Assembly (NCBI GenBank): GCA_017311185.1
Contig: JAESUZ010000469.1
Location: forward strand, 165,211 to 229,210
Source of the DNA: Proteles cristata cristata
Taxonomy: Eukaryota; Chordata; Mammalia; Carnivora; Hyaenidae
Direction: 5' to 3'
DNA length: 64,000 nt
Positions 1-11,458 of this stretch are shown in pieces. Below the pieces are notes generated by a model that made no database searches, was not told where the DNA came from, and worked only from the letters and a program-made list of their open reading frames with translations. A program made the translations under genes and the position numbers. Numbering within the stretch: the stretch's first letter is position 1; each line of letters starts with the position of its first letter.

Positions 1-179
1 AGAACCATGTGGTTGGGCCGGTGTTGAAGCCTGTGGCTACTCAGCAGGTGGGGTTAGACAGGGGACCGTGGGCTGCAGCTCAGTCTGTGGATTTGCTCTG
101 AACTTGCTATGAGCACTTGCACCTGAGGCTAGTGGCCTAGGCTTATGAATTTGTTCCATTCCATGGTGACAGTAACGCC

Positions 180-190
180 CTTTTGATTTG

Positions 191-233
<43 letters not shown>

Positions 234-235
234 CG
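180..235 (+). repeat. (GT)n microsatellite
   Basis: A nearly pure run of about 20 GT dinucleotides. Confidence 0.95.
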
Positions 236-1254
236 TTTTTGCACAGCACTTGGGTAGCCAGCATCATTATCTCTAGGAGCAGAGCCTGGAGAAAACAACA
301 CGCTGGCAAATTCTGGTTTTTTGCAAACCCTCTGGGAGAAATTGTTGGGTGAGGATGAAGAGCTTTGCACAAGTTACAAAGTGGGTTTTTTTTTTTAAAT
401 TTTACTGGGAAAACCCAGAAGACTGAGAATTACATTCACTTGGAATGAGGTGCTCGTCGGTGTCTGGGCAAAGCATAGACGCTGCCGAGCAGCGGCCAGA
501 ATGTTGAAATCTCAAAGCGGCATTTACAGCTGTTTTCAGCAGATACCCAGCCACATCCTTCCATGTCTTGTGCACAGCTGCACAGTGGGAAGGATGTGGT
601 GGCTCAGGTGAGCTGGGGGGGTGGTCAGTGTTCTTCAATTTCTACTTTAATTTCAGGCGCTGGGGTGGGAGGGTGCCCACGTGGACCACTGGCTCCCCAG
701 TTGTCTCCAGCATTTGACGGTCTTCTGCTAAGGCCCCTTTCAGACCCTGCACCGTGAGGCCCAGAGCTGAGGCTGCAGAGCTGAGCTGAGCTGAGCCCGA
801 GCTGGGAGGGGAACCCACATTCTTGGCCTCGTAGGCAACAGCTGCAGCTGCTCATGGCTCTGGGGTCACTGGTCTCTGATGCAAAAGGCGGGGGAGGTGG
901 CTGTGGTGAGGCCTGGGTCTGGGAAGGCCTCAAGGGCAGGAACTAAACAGCTGCCCATCTGGGGCCCCGGCCACAGTTCGAGGAAGTGCAGGGGGGGATG
1001 GACCTCCTCCTCGCCAAGGTCAACGAGATCTCATTGGCTCCCGAGTATGAGGAAGATATTAATAGTAACTGCAATGGTCGATATTTATATAACTCAAAGG
1101 TCATCAGCATTATAATGAGTCAGTACTGCAAAGGGTATGTAAGATGGGGTAGGAGTGAATTGGATAGTGAGTTTATATTCTTCTATTTATTGGGTCATCA
1201 AAAGAATGGGTTAATGACTTAAAATGATCAACTTTTAGTTTTTTATTAAAAACA

Positions 1255-1286
1255 TTTTTTAAAAATTTAAAGTTTTATTTATGTAT

Positions 1287-1317
<31 letters not shown>

Positions 1318-1615
1318 TCATTTATTCTTGGGAGGGACAGGGAGAGAGACACACAGAATCTGAAAGCAGGCTCCAGGCTTGGCACTGTGAGCACAGAGTC
1401 CGATGTGGGGGTCAAACTCACAAACCATGAGACCATGACCTGATCTGAAGTCAGATGCTTAAGCGACTGAGCCACCAAAAAACATTTTTAAAGTAGGTTT
1501 CACGCTTAGTGCAAAGCCCAATGTGAAGCCTGAACTTACCCTGAGATGGAGATCTGAGCTGAGATCAAGAGTCAGACGCCCAACTGACTGTGCCACCCAC
1601 GGGCCTCTCAGATGA
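1255..1615 (-). mobile_element. Carnivore tRNA-Lys SINE followed by an older SINE fragment
   Basis: Reverse-orientation SINE: T-rich tail with (TTTA)n, then GAGAG tract, CAGGCTCCAGGC, and a head ending GCGACTGAGCCACC. From about 1483 to 1610 a second, more decayed reverse SINE piece follows, ending CAACTGACTGTGCCACC. Confidence 0.85.
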
Positions 1616-1959
1616 GTCAAGTTCCAAATTAAAAAAAGACTCAGTGTGTGGTCGATCATGTGTATAGTGAACGGCCGCAAGTAACCAGCGGATCAAAAAG
1701 TATGAATGCTCTCTAGTCTCATCAAATTCCAAATCACCAAGTTAGTTCCAGGGCAACCGGAATAATAACATCACCCACGGCATTAAATCAGCATTACCTT
1801 GCATTTTATTGGTCTGTTTCTGATTTTATCCTTTAAATGTTCATTGTTATTCGAGAAGTATAAGGTACAGGGATTTTATATTTGCGCACATTTGAGTCGT
1901 GTAGTAATCAAATTGTTTCCAACCAACACTGAGTTCAAAATGGGCATGGGGAGTTTTTT

Positions 1960-2268
1960 TTTCTTCAATAGTTTATTGTCAAGTTGGTTTCCATAGAACA
2001 CCCCGTGCTCATCCCCACAAGTGCCCCCTCCGTGCCCATCCCCCCTCCCCTCTGCCCCATCCCTCCTCAGCCCTCAGTTTGTTCTCAGCATTCAAGTCTC
2101 TCATGGTTTGCCTCCCTCCCTCTCCCCAACTATTTTTCCCCTTCTTCTCCCACTTCGTCCTCCGTTAACTTCCTCCTAATCCACCTACATGTGCAAACAT
2201 ATGGCGTATGTCCTTCTCTGCCCGACTTATTTCGCTCAGCATAACACCCTCTCGTTCCATCCATGCAT
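1960..2268 (-). mobile_element. L1 3' end, strongly 5'-truncated
   Basis: Begins with the reversed poly(A) (T run) and the CAATAGTTTATTGTCAAGTTGGTTTCC 3'-end sequence shared with the L1 copies at 25.1 kb and 59.4 kb. It stops at about 2265 after only about 300 bp. The flanks GCATGGGGAGTTTT (about 1945) and GCACGGGGAGTTTT (about 2268) form a target duplication with one mismatch. Confidence 0.85.
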
Positions 2269-2269
2269 G

Positions 2270-4160
2270 GCACGGGGAGTTTTAAGAGGATCGCAGATCC
2301 TGGCGGGGTCTGTGCCTGTACTGCCAGCGACACCCGGTGGTGTGAGGTGGAACTGCAGGCCGGCTGAATGGTCCTTGGATACACTAGCCTTTCGGGGGAT
2401 GGAGTCTTGAAATGGGGTGACCAGCAGCCCCTCGTCTCTGCTGTTCCGTCTGTGCACACTGCAGCTCTCTGGCCACCGGGAACAGCTATACAGAGAGAAG
2501 TAGGCATCATGTGCCTTTTAGAGGAAGTTTCCAAGAAGACATTTTAAGAATTACAGTGGTCCCATGATGCTCGCAGCTGGGCTAGATGCGCCCTGGACTG
2601 ATGTCATCGGCAGAAGTGTTCACCAGGCGTCTGAGCAGACGCTCACAGCGCCCATCCAGCAGGGGTGGGGATCTGCCCAGGGTCCCAGCCATCACTGGAA
2701 GCTGGCCTTTTGGGGAACGGGGCTTGAAGTCTCCTGGCTGGTGGCCAAGTGCAGTGACATCAGGCTGTGAAAGCGCTGTGCTGACCCATCTGGAAGCTGC
2801 ACCGATGCTCTGGTGACCTTTCTGTGAAGAGACGTTGAGCCCGGGCGCAGCGCTCTGACAAAATAGGGTAAAGAAATTCATGCGAGCCTCTGCTTTAAGG
2901 AAACCCTGGCCGGTTACCATCATGTGCCCTTTCCACCCTCATGGCTGACAAAAGACGCGTCGTCACGGAGGGCTCCTGAGCCCTGCTCACCTCTTGCCCC
3001 GGCTGGAAGAAAGCCGCACGTGTCTGTTCTGGCCCCACAGCTTCTTCACGTGGGACGCACGTTGGTTACTTTGTGCCTCCTTGTTCCCTGAGACCAGGCA
3101 GAGGCCGAGGTGAGGAACACACAGCCTTCCGCCTCCACCCTCCCCGGTGGCTCTCTTTCTGGATGCTTCTGGGCTTTGAGGGTGAGCGCTTGCTGTGCAG
3201 TCCTGTTACGCCATCCTTCCTTTCCAGCATAGAAGCTTGGCGAGAGCTCACAGAAGGGCTGGAAACAGCCCCATGGGGCGGAGCTTTGGCCCTGTGGGCT
3301 GAGGCCAGCTGCTGCTCCTGCAGATGCCCGTAAGTGCCATTCTGTCCCCGCCAGGCATCTTTCCGCCTGTCCAGAGCTCTGCCAAGGGCCCTTCCGCACT
3401 CTCGTGCAGCTGGCCAGACTGGAACGAAGGTCTGGTTGTGGGGGACAGGCTACCTGTCAGGAGCTCTGTCACCTGGAGCCAGGCTTCGAAACACTCGGCT
3501 TCAACTGTTACGTATTTGCTTGCTGCGTATTTTTCTCAAGCTCCGTCTCTTTCATTTCGAGCTAGTTGGGAGGAAACTCTTGCCCTGAAACCTCGCCATG
3601 TGCTTATTCTCACCAGCCCTTCTAGAAAACACTGTTGGCCATGAAGCATGCCTCACTCACTGGACACACGGCCACCACACATGCTGCTGTTTGTTGGTCA
3701 CATGAGCCTGCACCTGTTGGGTTTCCATGTCCCTGTGAGGGTGGTCTGTGCGATCTGTCCCCACCACACAGGGTCACTGGCTCTCAAGGGCCTCACGTGA
3801 AGAACAGAAACTGGAGAGCCCTTTCCTTCTAAAGCTGGTGACCTCATGACCTCATGATGCGACCCCAGGCCCAGGGGGGACCTAGGCTGTCCAGAGTGTT
3901 GGAGGGTCTCACCGGCCTTCCTGTGACCAATCTCAGCCCCTACTTCCCTCTCACAGGGCCCAGGGCCCAACTTTCTCTCCTTTCCCTAAAGGGCGCTTTC
4001 ACCAGCCACTTCAGTGCTGGTCTCCTCCTCCCCTGCCCCTGACTTTGGACTTAGCCCCTTTGTGCTTGGCTATTTCTTTGCCTCTTTCAGGATTTTACTG
4101 GTTTTAGATTGGGGATACAGACTAGAGAACACAGAATAGGCAAGTTACAAAATCTAACTC
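2270..4160. other. Downstream intergenic sequence, no gene seen
   Basis: Moderately GC-rich single-copy-looking DNA. Open frames on both strands are short and lack domain signatures or exon-like borders. Confidence 0.5.
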
Positions 4161-4186
4161 CTAGGGCTCCCTGGACAAAATCTAAC

Positions 4187-4412
4187 TCCTGGATGGCTCG
4201 GTGGGTTGAGCATCCAGCTCTTGGTTTTAGCTCAGGTCACCATCTCATGGTTTGTGGGTTCAAGCCCCATGTTGGGCTGTGTGCTGACAGGGCTGTGCCT
4301 GCTTGGGATTCTCTCTCTCTCTCTGTCTGCCCCTCCCCTGCTCTCTCTCTCTGTCTCTCTGTCTCTCAAAATAAATAAAAACAGTAAAAATAAATTAAAA
4401 AAAATAAAATGC
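4187..4412 (+). mobile_element. tRNA-Lys SINE
   Basis: Head GGATGGCTCGGTGGGTTGAGC, B-box-like GGGTTCAAGCCCC, a CT-rich tract and an AAATAAATAAAA tail. Confidence 0.85.
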
Positions 4413-4419
4413 TTGAAAA

Positions 4420-6450
4420 AGTTCAAGAACTCCTGCAGATTTAATCCTTGGCTTACAAGCAGCTGAGAGTGTTTTTGAGACCCTCACAGGCAGTGGCTTT
4501 GGGGGGAGGGGGTTCGCCAGCAGACGGATGGGAGCCAGGGTGGGGAGGTCATGGCCAAAGTCCCTGGGTGTCCTTCACCAGTGCTGGTGGGGGCTGGGAC
4601 TGGGCAGGTCTTGTTAGGTACGGAAGAGGGACCAGCGCACCAAGAGCCCTATGTTAGGTTCAGGTTTTCATAAAAACATTCACAAATCCCTAAAATTTTT
4701 GTTTTGTTAGGAAAGAGTTGTGCAGTTGGTCCTTTGGCTGGATGACCTTCTCAGCAAGTCCTCGGGCACCAGGCGCAGGAGCGGTTTGACCAGCTAGCGT
4801 GGAATTGTTTGTGCAAACCTACTTACCTTTCCCAGTCACCTCGAGCTTTCCCCCCTTATCTTCTTACGGCTTCAGTAACTTATCTAAACATCTCATCCTT
4901 TAAACTACTGAAACGTCAAGGTTTCACTGTGTATTATTTTGTAGAAACCAGTCTCCTCTTCCTGTGCGTTGTTAGGAGCTTGAGGTGCGAACAAGACAAA
5001 AACCAAAATCAAAACCAAAGCACAAACAATAAAAGATCCCACCCCCACCCCCGAGGCTTTTTCTCTAAATCTCGATAACGGGGGACTTTCTTGGTGACAA
5101 GCAGTTCTGGCCCCCTGGGGCTGCAGGTTTGGCCGGGTTCTCCGTAGGAACAGAGACGCGTTATGAGCGTCAGCTTGCATAGCAGAGGCCGAGGAGGCAC
5201 CGTCGGCGGGACTGGGGCGGGAGAGGGCGGGTGTCCCACTCCAGGATAGGGGCGTGTGCCCTCCATCCACCCGTTTCTTCTGGAGGGGCCTCAACCGATG
5301 GCTAATGCTACCCACGGTGGTAAGGGTGGCTTTTGCTCTGTCCCCAGATGTAAGCGCTATTTTCTTTAGGAGATGCCCTCACAGACTCGCCTGGGAAGAG
5401 GTGAGCCAGCTCTCAGGGCCTCGCTCAGCTCGGTCAAGTGGACGCATAAAGTTAGCCATCACGGCTGCCTTCAGGGCGGGGGCTTAAACCACATGCACCC
5501 CTTGGTCCCGGGGGCTCTGAGTTCATCCCCTAAGGCAGGGCCTCCACCCGGGCCTCCTGAGTCGTCCATTCCTCGCCCACAGCATTTCTCCACCACCACT
5601 TTATTCAACCAGCTGATCTTCACGTTGACCACAGACGACAGACCAGAAAAAACGTGAACACAGACACCTGAGATATTATTTGGTTTTGGCCTGACATTCC
5701 CATGAGCACAGACGCGTCGAGTGTCCCGGGGTGGGGGTGGGGGGGCGTGCGAGGGCTGGATCCACCGTCCTGCCTCCATCACAGACACCCCAGCCCGGGA
5801 CCCAAGCTGTCTCCAGCTCCTGTCGTTTACCTTGTGGTGACGCGTGCGGGGGCCGGCAGTACACACAGGGCCAGCCTGGACACACAGAGGTTGGGAGCTC
5901 CCGTGTCGTCGTGAGGCCGGGGAGCAAACAGTCCGGAGACCACACGGTCCTCCCCGAGGCCTCGTCCCCTCGGCAGGGCTGAGCTCCCAGGGCAGCACAG
6001 GCCATCGTCACAGGGTGTCGGCCACAGCCGCATGATGGGAGCCCCGCCCCCGCCCCGTCCCTCCCTGGAATCCAGAGAGACTGTTCTGGGCCGGAGGGTC
6101 AGAGCAGCTTTGGCTGAGCCTTTGTCGTGTATATGGTCCTTGAGCGGGAAGAGAAGAGAGACCTACTTTCGTCACCCCCAAGGCTGTTTGTCATTTTAAT
6201 ACAGGTGACACATGTCCTGGCACCATTGACACCACCTGGTGATAACTGTAATTACAGGTGACGGTGCATAGTTGCTGCTGAAGGAGCTCCCCTCATGTGC
6301 CTGGCATCAGTCCTGCATCGTCACAGAACACCCAGGAGACCCTGCGCCACCTGCACGGCACAGGAGGGCGGCTGCGCGGTCTCGTGGCCAGCACCCCAGA
6401 GCAGGCATTGAACTTCATGGAAAGGCAGGCCTCCTTCAACTTAAAAGTTT
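4420..6450. other. Intergenic sequence, partly CpG-containing, no gene seen
   Basis: The 5,150-6,060 part is GC-rich with overlapping open frames on both strands, as expected for GC-rich non-coding DNA. No recognisable domain or splice structure was found. Confidence 0.45.
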
Positions 6451-6458
6451 ACAATCAT

Positions 6459-6666
6459 GGGGCTCCTGGGGAGCTCAGTCAGTTAAGCGTCCGACTTCAG
6501 CTCAGGTCATGATCGCGTGGTTTGTGGGTTCAAGCCCTGTGTTGGACTCTGTGCTGACAGCTCAGAGCCTGGAGCCTGCTTCTGATTCTTTGTCTCCCTC
6601 TCTCTCTGCCCCTCCTTGCTCACACTCTGTCTCAATAAATAAACGTTTAAATTTTTTTAAAAAAAG
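6459..6666 (+). mobile_element. tRNA-Lys SINE
   Basis: GGGGCTCCTGGGGAGCTCAG head, GTCCGACTTCAGCTCAGGTC, GGGTTCAAGCCC B box, CT tract, and an AATAAATAAACG tail. Confidence 0.9.
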
Positions 6667-6856
6667 TTTACATTCTTTTTAGTGCATCGTCTGTATACAT
6701 GATCTTGTAAGCCCCTCGCAGTCAAGATAGAACATCCCACGGCTGTCATCAAGGCCCCGTGCCCGAGGTGGTGACACTCCACCCGCCCTCCCGCTGACCT
6801 GTCTGCTGGCCTGTGCTGACCCCTCCTTGGAACAGCATAAAAACGGGGGCGTGCTG

Positions 6857-7100
6857 GGGCGCCTGGGTGGCATAGTCGGTTAAGCGTCCGACTTTCACTT
6901 AGGTCATGATCTCGCGGTTCGTGGGTTCGAGCCCCGCGTCGGGCTCTGTGCTGACTGCCAGCTCAGAGCCTGGAGCCTATTTCAGAGTCTGTGTCTCCCT
7001 CTCTCTCTGACCCTCCCCTGCTCGCGCTGTCTCTCTCTCTCTCTCTCCTAGAAATAAATAAATAAATAAATAATAAAAAAACAATAATAAAAAAAAACGG
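6857..7100 (+). mobile_element. tRNA-Lys SINE, CTGACTGCCAGCTC subfamily
   Basis: Well-preserved head GGGGCGCCTGGGTGGC, B box GTGGGTTCGAGCCCC, the diagnostic TGCTGACTGCCAGCTCAGAG, and a CTCTCCTAGAAATAAATAAA tail. The flanking words AAAAACGGGGGCGTGC occur on both sides (about 6839 and 7091) as a target duplication, so the insertion is fairly recent. Confidence 0.92.
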
Positions 7101-7109
7101 GGGCGTGCC

Positions 7110-7500
7110 GTCGGTAGTTTGCGAAGATGGCTTCCTTCACTTGCTCCGATGCACTCGAGGTTCAGGCCCCTGGTGCACACGCCGGCACTTTGGGCTGTGG
7201 AGTGCTGAGTGGGATTCCACGGTGTATAATTTGTTCCTTCGATTTATGAGTTCACCGCGTTAGGGATACTTGTGTTGTCTCCAGCATTTGGTGATTGTTA
7301 TCTAAGCTGACAAGAACATTCATGTGCAGGTTTTGCGTGTAAATGGTGGTTTTTACTTCCCTTGGGTAAGTGCCCGGGAGGCATGGGTTGCTGGGTGGGG
7401 CAGTAAGCGTGGGTTGAACTTTATGGAAAACTGCCAAACAGAGAAAACGTTCTTTTACAGTTTGTACATCTTATCTTAGTGCTCACTCACCACACTGTTC
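7110..7500 (-). mobile_element. Old L1 fragment (ORF2/3' region)
   Basis: Decayed reverse-strand L1-like words such as GAACATTCATGTGCAGG and TTCCCTTGGGTAAGTGCCCGGGAGG. Confidence 0.6.
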
Positions 7501-8455
7501 GGGGCGGGCGCTCTCATTACTCGCTCTCCGTGTGAGGGCACGAACCCCCCCGGCCAGGCAGCTGCCCAGGGCGCACACCGGCTAGGCAGCAGGTCTCAGG
7601 AACTGGGGCTCAGCCCTTGGCCCCGTGTAATAGCATCTCTGCCGACTGACGTCTGTCTGTCTGTCCTCGCGCTGGCTTCCTCTGCTTTCCCTCCTAACGC
7701 AGGCCGGCCTGGGCCCGCCTTCCCCAGGCACCTTGTCTGTCAGCGTGCCCATCAGCCCGAGCCCTGCTGGGGCCTGGCCTTGATCTCTCCTCTGATGGCG
7801 GCCTCAGGCCCAAGAGCTGCAGATGCATCGGGCCGCTGCCCAGGGGCCGGGCACCGACGAGAGGCCCTCCTTGCTTGTGTTAGTCAGAGCCCCCAGAGGA
7901 CGCATCTGGAGAAATCACTCCTTTGCACAGGTAGCGAAGGGTGTGGACTCTGATGCCGGGCACTTCTAGCTCCAACTTACTGCTGCATGTCCTCAGGGAA
8001 ATGATATAATCTTGGCCTCAGTTTCCCTATCTGTAAAAGGGACACTGATAGATACTCATCGCATGGGCTTATTGGGAGAGTCTAGTGATTTACGCACAAT
8101 GCTTCACTTGCTACCTGATGCTCATGAATTCTTCAGTAGTCTCTGCTGGGTGGGTCTGGGAGGACGGGAGCGACACCGAGGCTGCCTAGCTGAAATAGAA
8201 GGCGTTAAATCGGGAGACGGGCTGCAGGTAAGCCCACTGTCACAGAGAAAGGTGGACCTCGGGGAGGGACAGAAGGCACAACAGAAAGAGAAAGCAGCTA
8301 TGACCTAGGAACAGTTAACATTCTCTTAACCATAAACGCGAGGGGGGCCATACAGGCACCTGTCCTGTTTGAGGAGACCCCCCCCAAATAAGGATTCATT
8401 GTTCTGAGCTGATTGAGGAAAACCCCTAAAGGTTTAATGGAGCCAGGAGGCCACC
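7500..8455. other. Intergenic sequence with an MIR-like piece
   Basis: No gene seen. At about 7,980-8,130 the sequence TTGGCCTCAGTTTCCCTATCTGTAAAAGGG is characteristic of a MIR SINE. Confidence 0.5.
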
Positions 8456-8459
8456 ATTA

Positions 8460-8795
8460 TGATTGTGGTGGCGGTTTTAATGTCAATTTGACCGGGTACC
8501 CAGATATTTGGATTGTTCTGGGCGTGTCTGTGAGGGTGTTACTGGAAGAGAGTAACATCTAAAGTGGATGGAGTGAAGCAGATTGTTCTCACCCAGATGT
8601 GGGTGAGCCTCACCCACTCAGTGGAAGGCCTGGATAGAACAAAAAAGCTGAGCCTCCTCCTTGTAAGAGAAAACTTCTCCTGCCTGACTAGCTCCAAGTG
8701 GGGACATACGATTCCTTCCTGCCTTGGACTCAGGCTGAAATGTTGGCTCCTCCTGGGTCTGGAATCTGCTGGCCTTTGAACTGAAACTATACCGG
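8460..8795. repeat. Old dispersed mammalian repeat, family not assigned
   Basis: Contains GTCAATTTGACCGGGTA, GGGCGTGTCTGTGAGGGTGTT and related words typical of a widespread ancient mammalian repeat. It was recognised by wording only. Confidence 0.5.
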
Positions 8796-9149
8796 GTCCT
8801 CAATGCCAGCCCCGGGCACCGCTGGCCGCTGCCTTTGCTGAGAGCAAGCTGTTCCATCAGGAAGCCTTCAGGGAGGAACAACCGGGAAGAAAGGAAGGGA
8901 AATACTTTCGGTGCAAACCCCAGTCCGGCTTCTCCAGATCTTGTTCGGCTTTCGTCTGGGCCCATGGCAGCGGGAGGGGTGCAGGCCTGGGCAGCACCCC
9001 TCACCCCAACACCAAGGGTCTGCGGTGCTCCGGACTCCACACTCAATGTTTTAGTAAAAAAAATGAAATCTCAGAAAAGTTAACAGAATAATGCAACCAA
9101 TGCTGTATGTCTTTGTCTGCATTCAGCAGCTGATTTGTGCTCTTTCTCT

Positions 9150-9200
9150 CTGGACACACACACACGCGTGCACACAGACACATGAACACGCACACTGCCG
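9150..9200. repeat. CA-rich microsatellite
   Basis: Alternating ACACAC with interruptions (CGTG, GACAC). Confidence 0.8.
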
Positions 9201-9279
9201 GGGGCCGCACCGACCTTTCTGGATGGCAGTCACAGCAAGGATATGGTAGTGTTTGCACAGCTCCTGCCATGAGAAACGA

Positions 9280-10180
9280 AAACTGGTATCTCCTTCTGCT
9301 ACTACTGGCTCATGTTGGAAATAAGCCTGCTGGTATTGACCAGGCCTCACTATATTCCATATCAGACCCATATTCTGAATACAGATACCTCATAAGGAAA
9401 AGCATATTCCTGCCTTTACAAAAGAAATTTTAGATGAAAGCTCTATGGATGATTGTCAAAAGGTTCTTCCTATGGGCCTTGGAGATCCAAGACTTAGATA
9501 ATAAAGGGGGTTAAGAACACAAGAGTTACAACTGAGCCTGGCCCCAAGACAAAGAGCCTAATTTAAAGTTAAGGTACAGATAAGGGCAGAACATAAGTTA
9601 TTACATATATCTTTGCTTATTGGTGAAGCATAGCAGTCCCTTCCTCAAGGCCTACATTCCACAAACCCCCTCCTTTACACTGGCAACTGGGATGAGGATA
9701 GATAAGAGCAGCTAAAACATAAACCCAGATGGAAAGACTGACACATTCAGGGCCCCCATGGTGCTTGCACATTCAGCATCAAGGAAAAGCCTCGCTCAAG
9801 CAACTCAGGAATAAGCCTAATATACATTCTTCCTCTTGTGATTAAAAATTGTCTAGAGGCCTATCCATGCGAAATAAGGTAAGTTTGTTACTATCTTAAC
9901 CTGGAGGACTGACGTCAAGAATATGGGGAGATTCTGCAAGAATACTTTTGTAAAGCCTGTTTCTGTACACCTTCCGCTGATCAAAGCATCTTGTTACAAA
10001 TAATTAGCCCCTGTAAAAATTCTGTCTTCTGATGTCATGTTATTGTTGAACCTTAAAATAGACGCCCAAACCGACAGGACAGAGATGCCTGCCTGGTGAT
10101 CAGAAAGAATCTCGGGGCTCTCTCACTCTCTCTCTCGCCGACACCGTCCATCCTTCAGGGACCCCTGGACCTGCCGGAGC
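9280..10180. repeat. Possible solo-LTR-like repeat (low confidence)
   Basis: A 0.9-kb stretch with a base composition unlike its flanks. It ends in GGGGCTCTCTCACTCTCTCTCTCGCCGAC, reminiscent of the R/U5 part of class I LTRs. No coding remnant was seen. Confidence 0.3.
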
Positions 10181-10189
10181 CGGCCTCTG

Positions 10190-10345
10190 ACAGCACACGA
10201 ACATGCACACATGCACATGCACACACATGCACATGAACATGCACACACATGCACACGCACATGCACACATGCACACACACACAAATGCACACAAAAACAA
10301 ACATAGACTAACACACACTCAAACACACACACTAACACTCACATT
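10190..10345. repeat. CACATG/CA microsatellite
   Basis: Imperfect tandem ACATGCACAC units grading into ACACACTAACACTC. Confidence 0.9.
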
Positions 10346-10689
10346 CAAAAATTTTTACTGAATCACTTCAAGGTATTTCAAATGTTTTCAAATATTCTTA
10401 AAATAATGTCAGATCGTTGATTCCATAGTATCGATAATAAATAGCTCATGTTCAACTGCCCCCAAAGTTTCTCCTGTGGCTTTTTCTTGACCCAGAATCC
10501 AGTTAAAGTTTCCATCAGGCTCTCGGGCTTCCTCGGTCCACCCGATGTTCTGAGGCGTCTCTGTCGGAAGGTGAAGGTCTCCACACAGGGATGGGGATGA
10601 GCCTCCCCACAAGAGCTCTGCACAGCTGGAAGGACTTCCCGCACCCACACCGGAGGGCTCGTGGGGAGGGACGGGGGTGGGCCTGCATG

Positions 10690-11095
10690 CAGGGGAGCAG
10701 GTGTTCATGGAGGACAGGTGCCCGTAGGGGGCAGGTGTCCTGTGGGGGCAGGTGTCTGTGGGGGACGGGGTGTCCATGGGGTGCAGGTGTCCATGGGGGC
10801 AGGTGTCCGTGGGGGACAGGTGTCTGTGGGGAACAGGTGTCCATGGGGTGCAGGTGTCCATGGGGGGCAGGTGTCCATGGGGGACAGGTGTCCATGTGGG
10901 GCAGGTGTCTATGTGGAGCAGGTGTCCATGGGGGACAGGTGTCCATGGGGCATAGGTATCTATGGGGGACAGGTGTCCATGGGACACAGGTGTCCGTGTG
11001 GGGCAAGTGTCCGTGGGGGACAGGTGTCCATGGGGCACAGGTGTCCGTGTGGGGCAGGTGTCCGTGGGGGATAGGTGTCAGTGCAGGGGGCAGGT
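10690..11095. repeat. 17-bp GC-rich minisatellite
   Basis: About 24 tandem copies of a 17-bp unit close to CAGGTGTCCATGGGGGA, with variants CCGTG, CTATG and GTGGGG. It lies about 300 bp beyond the FCRL5 stop codon, so it is probably in or just past the 3' untranslated region. Long open frames here on both strands are artefacts of the repeat. Confidence 0.93.
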
Positions 11096-11389
11096 GGCCT
11101 CCTCGAGGTCCAGAAGCTGGTCCCACTGGGAGTGGGACCCAGAACAGGGACCTCGGCTAAAGCCCGCTACGGAAGCCAGGGGACAGGATGGCCCTTATGG
11201 GAGCAACATGTCACTGGACAGAAAGACCCCGAGGGGCGGGCTGTCACTTGGGAAACGGTGGCGTCCTGCAGTGCCTGTGCTCCGGTCACACCGAGGGCAG
11301 AGGCTGGGGGATGGGGCTAGGGGCCATATCTCCCCACGCTGGTGTCCGGGTCCCCAGGAGAGCTTGCAATGCACGGGGTGTGTGTGGAC

Positions 11390-11458
11390 TCAGCTGCGAG
11401 GAGCCGCGGAGACCGGGGGGCACACCACCTTCACCTGGGAGTAGATGACAGATGAGCC
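11390..11458 (-). CDS. FCRL5: FCRL5 terminal coding exon: second ITIM and stop
   Basis: Acceptor CGACCCCCAG, then [22 protein letters not shown] and a TGA at 11390-11392. VIYSQV fits the ITIM consensus and aligns with IIYSEVKVAS of human FCRL5. The human tail runs a few residues further, so this tail is slightly shorter. The exon starts in phase 0, which does not fit directly onto the preceding placed exon (ends phase 1). No canonical AATAAA was found on the minus strand just downstream, so the polyadenylation site is unresolved. Confidence 0.85.
   Translation of the reverse strand, partial: GSSVIYSQVKVVCPPVSAAPRS

Noticed and set aside
10409..11160. Overlapping long open frames on both strands, and an apparent collagen-like or repeat protein
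   Set aside because: Artefact of the 17-bp minisatellite: the same repeat is open on both strands in several frames.
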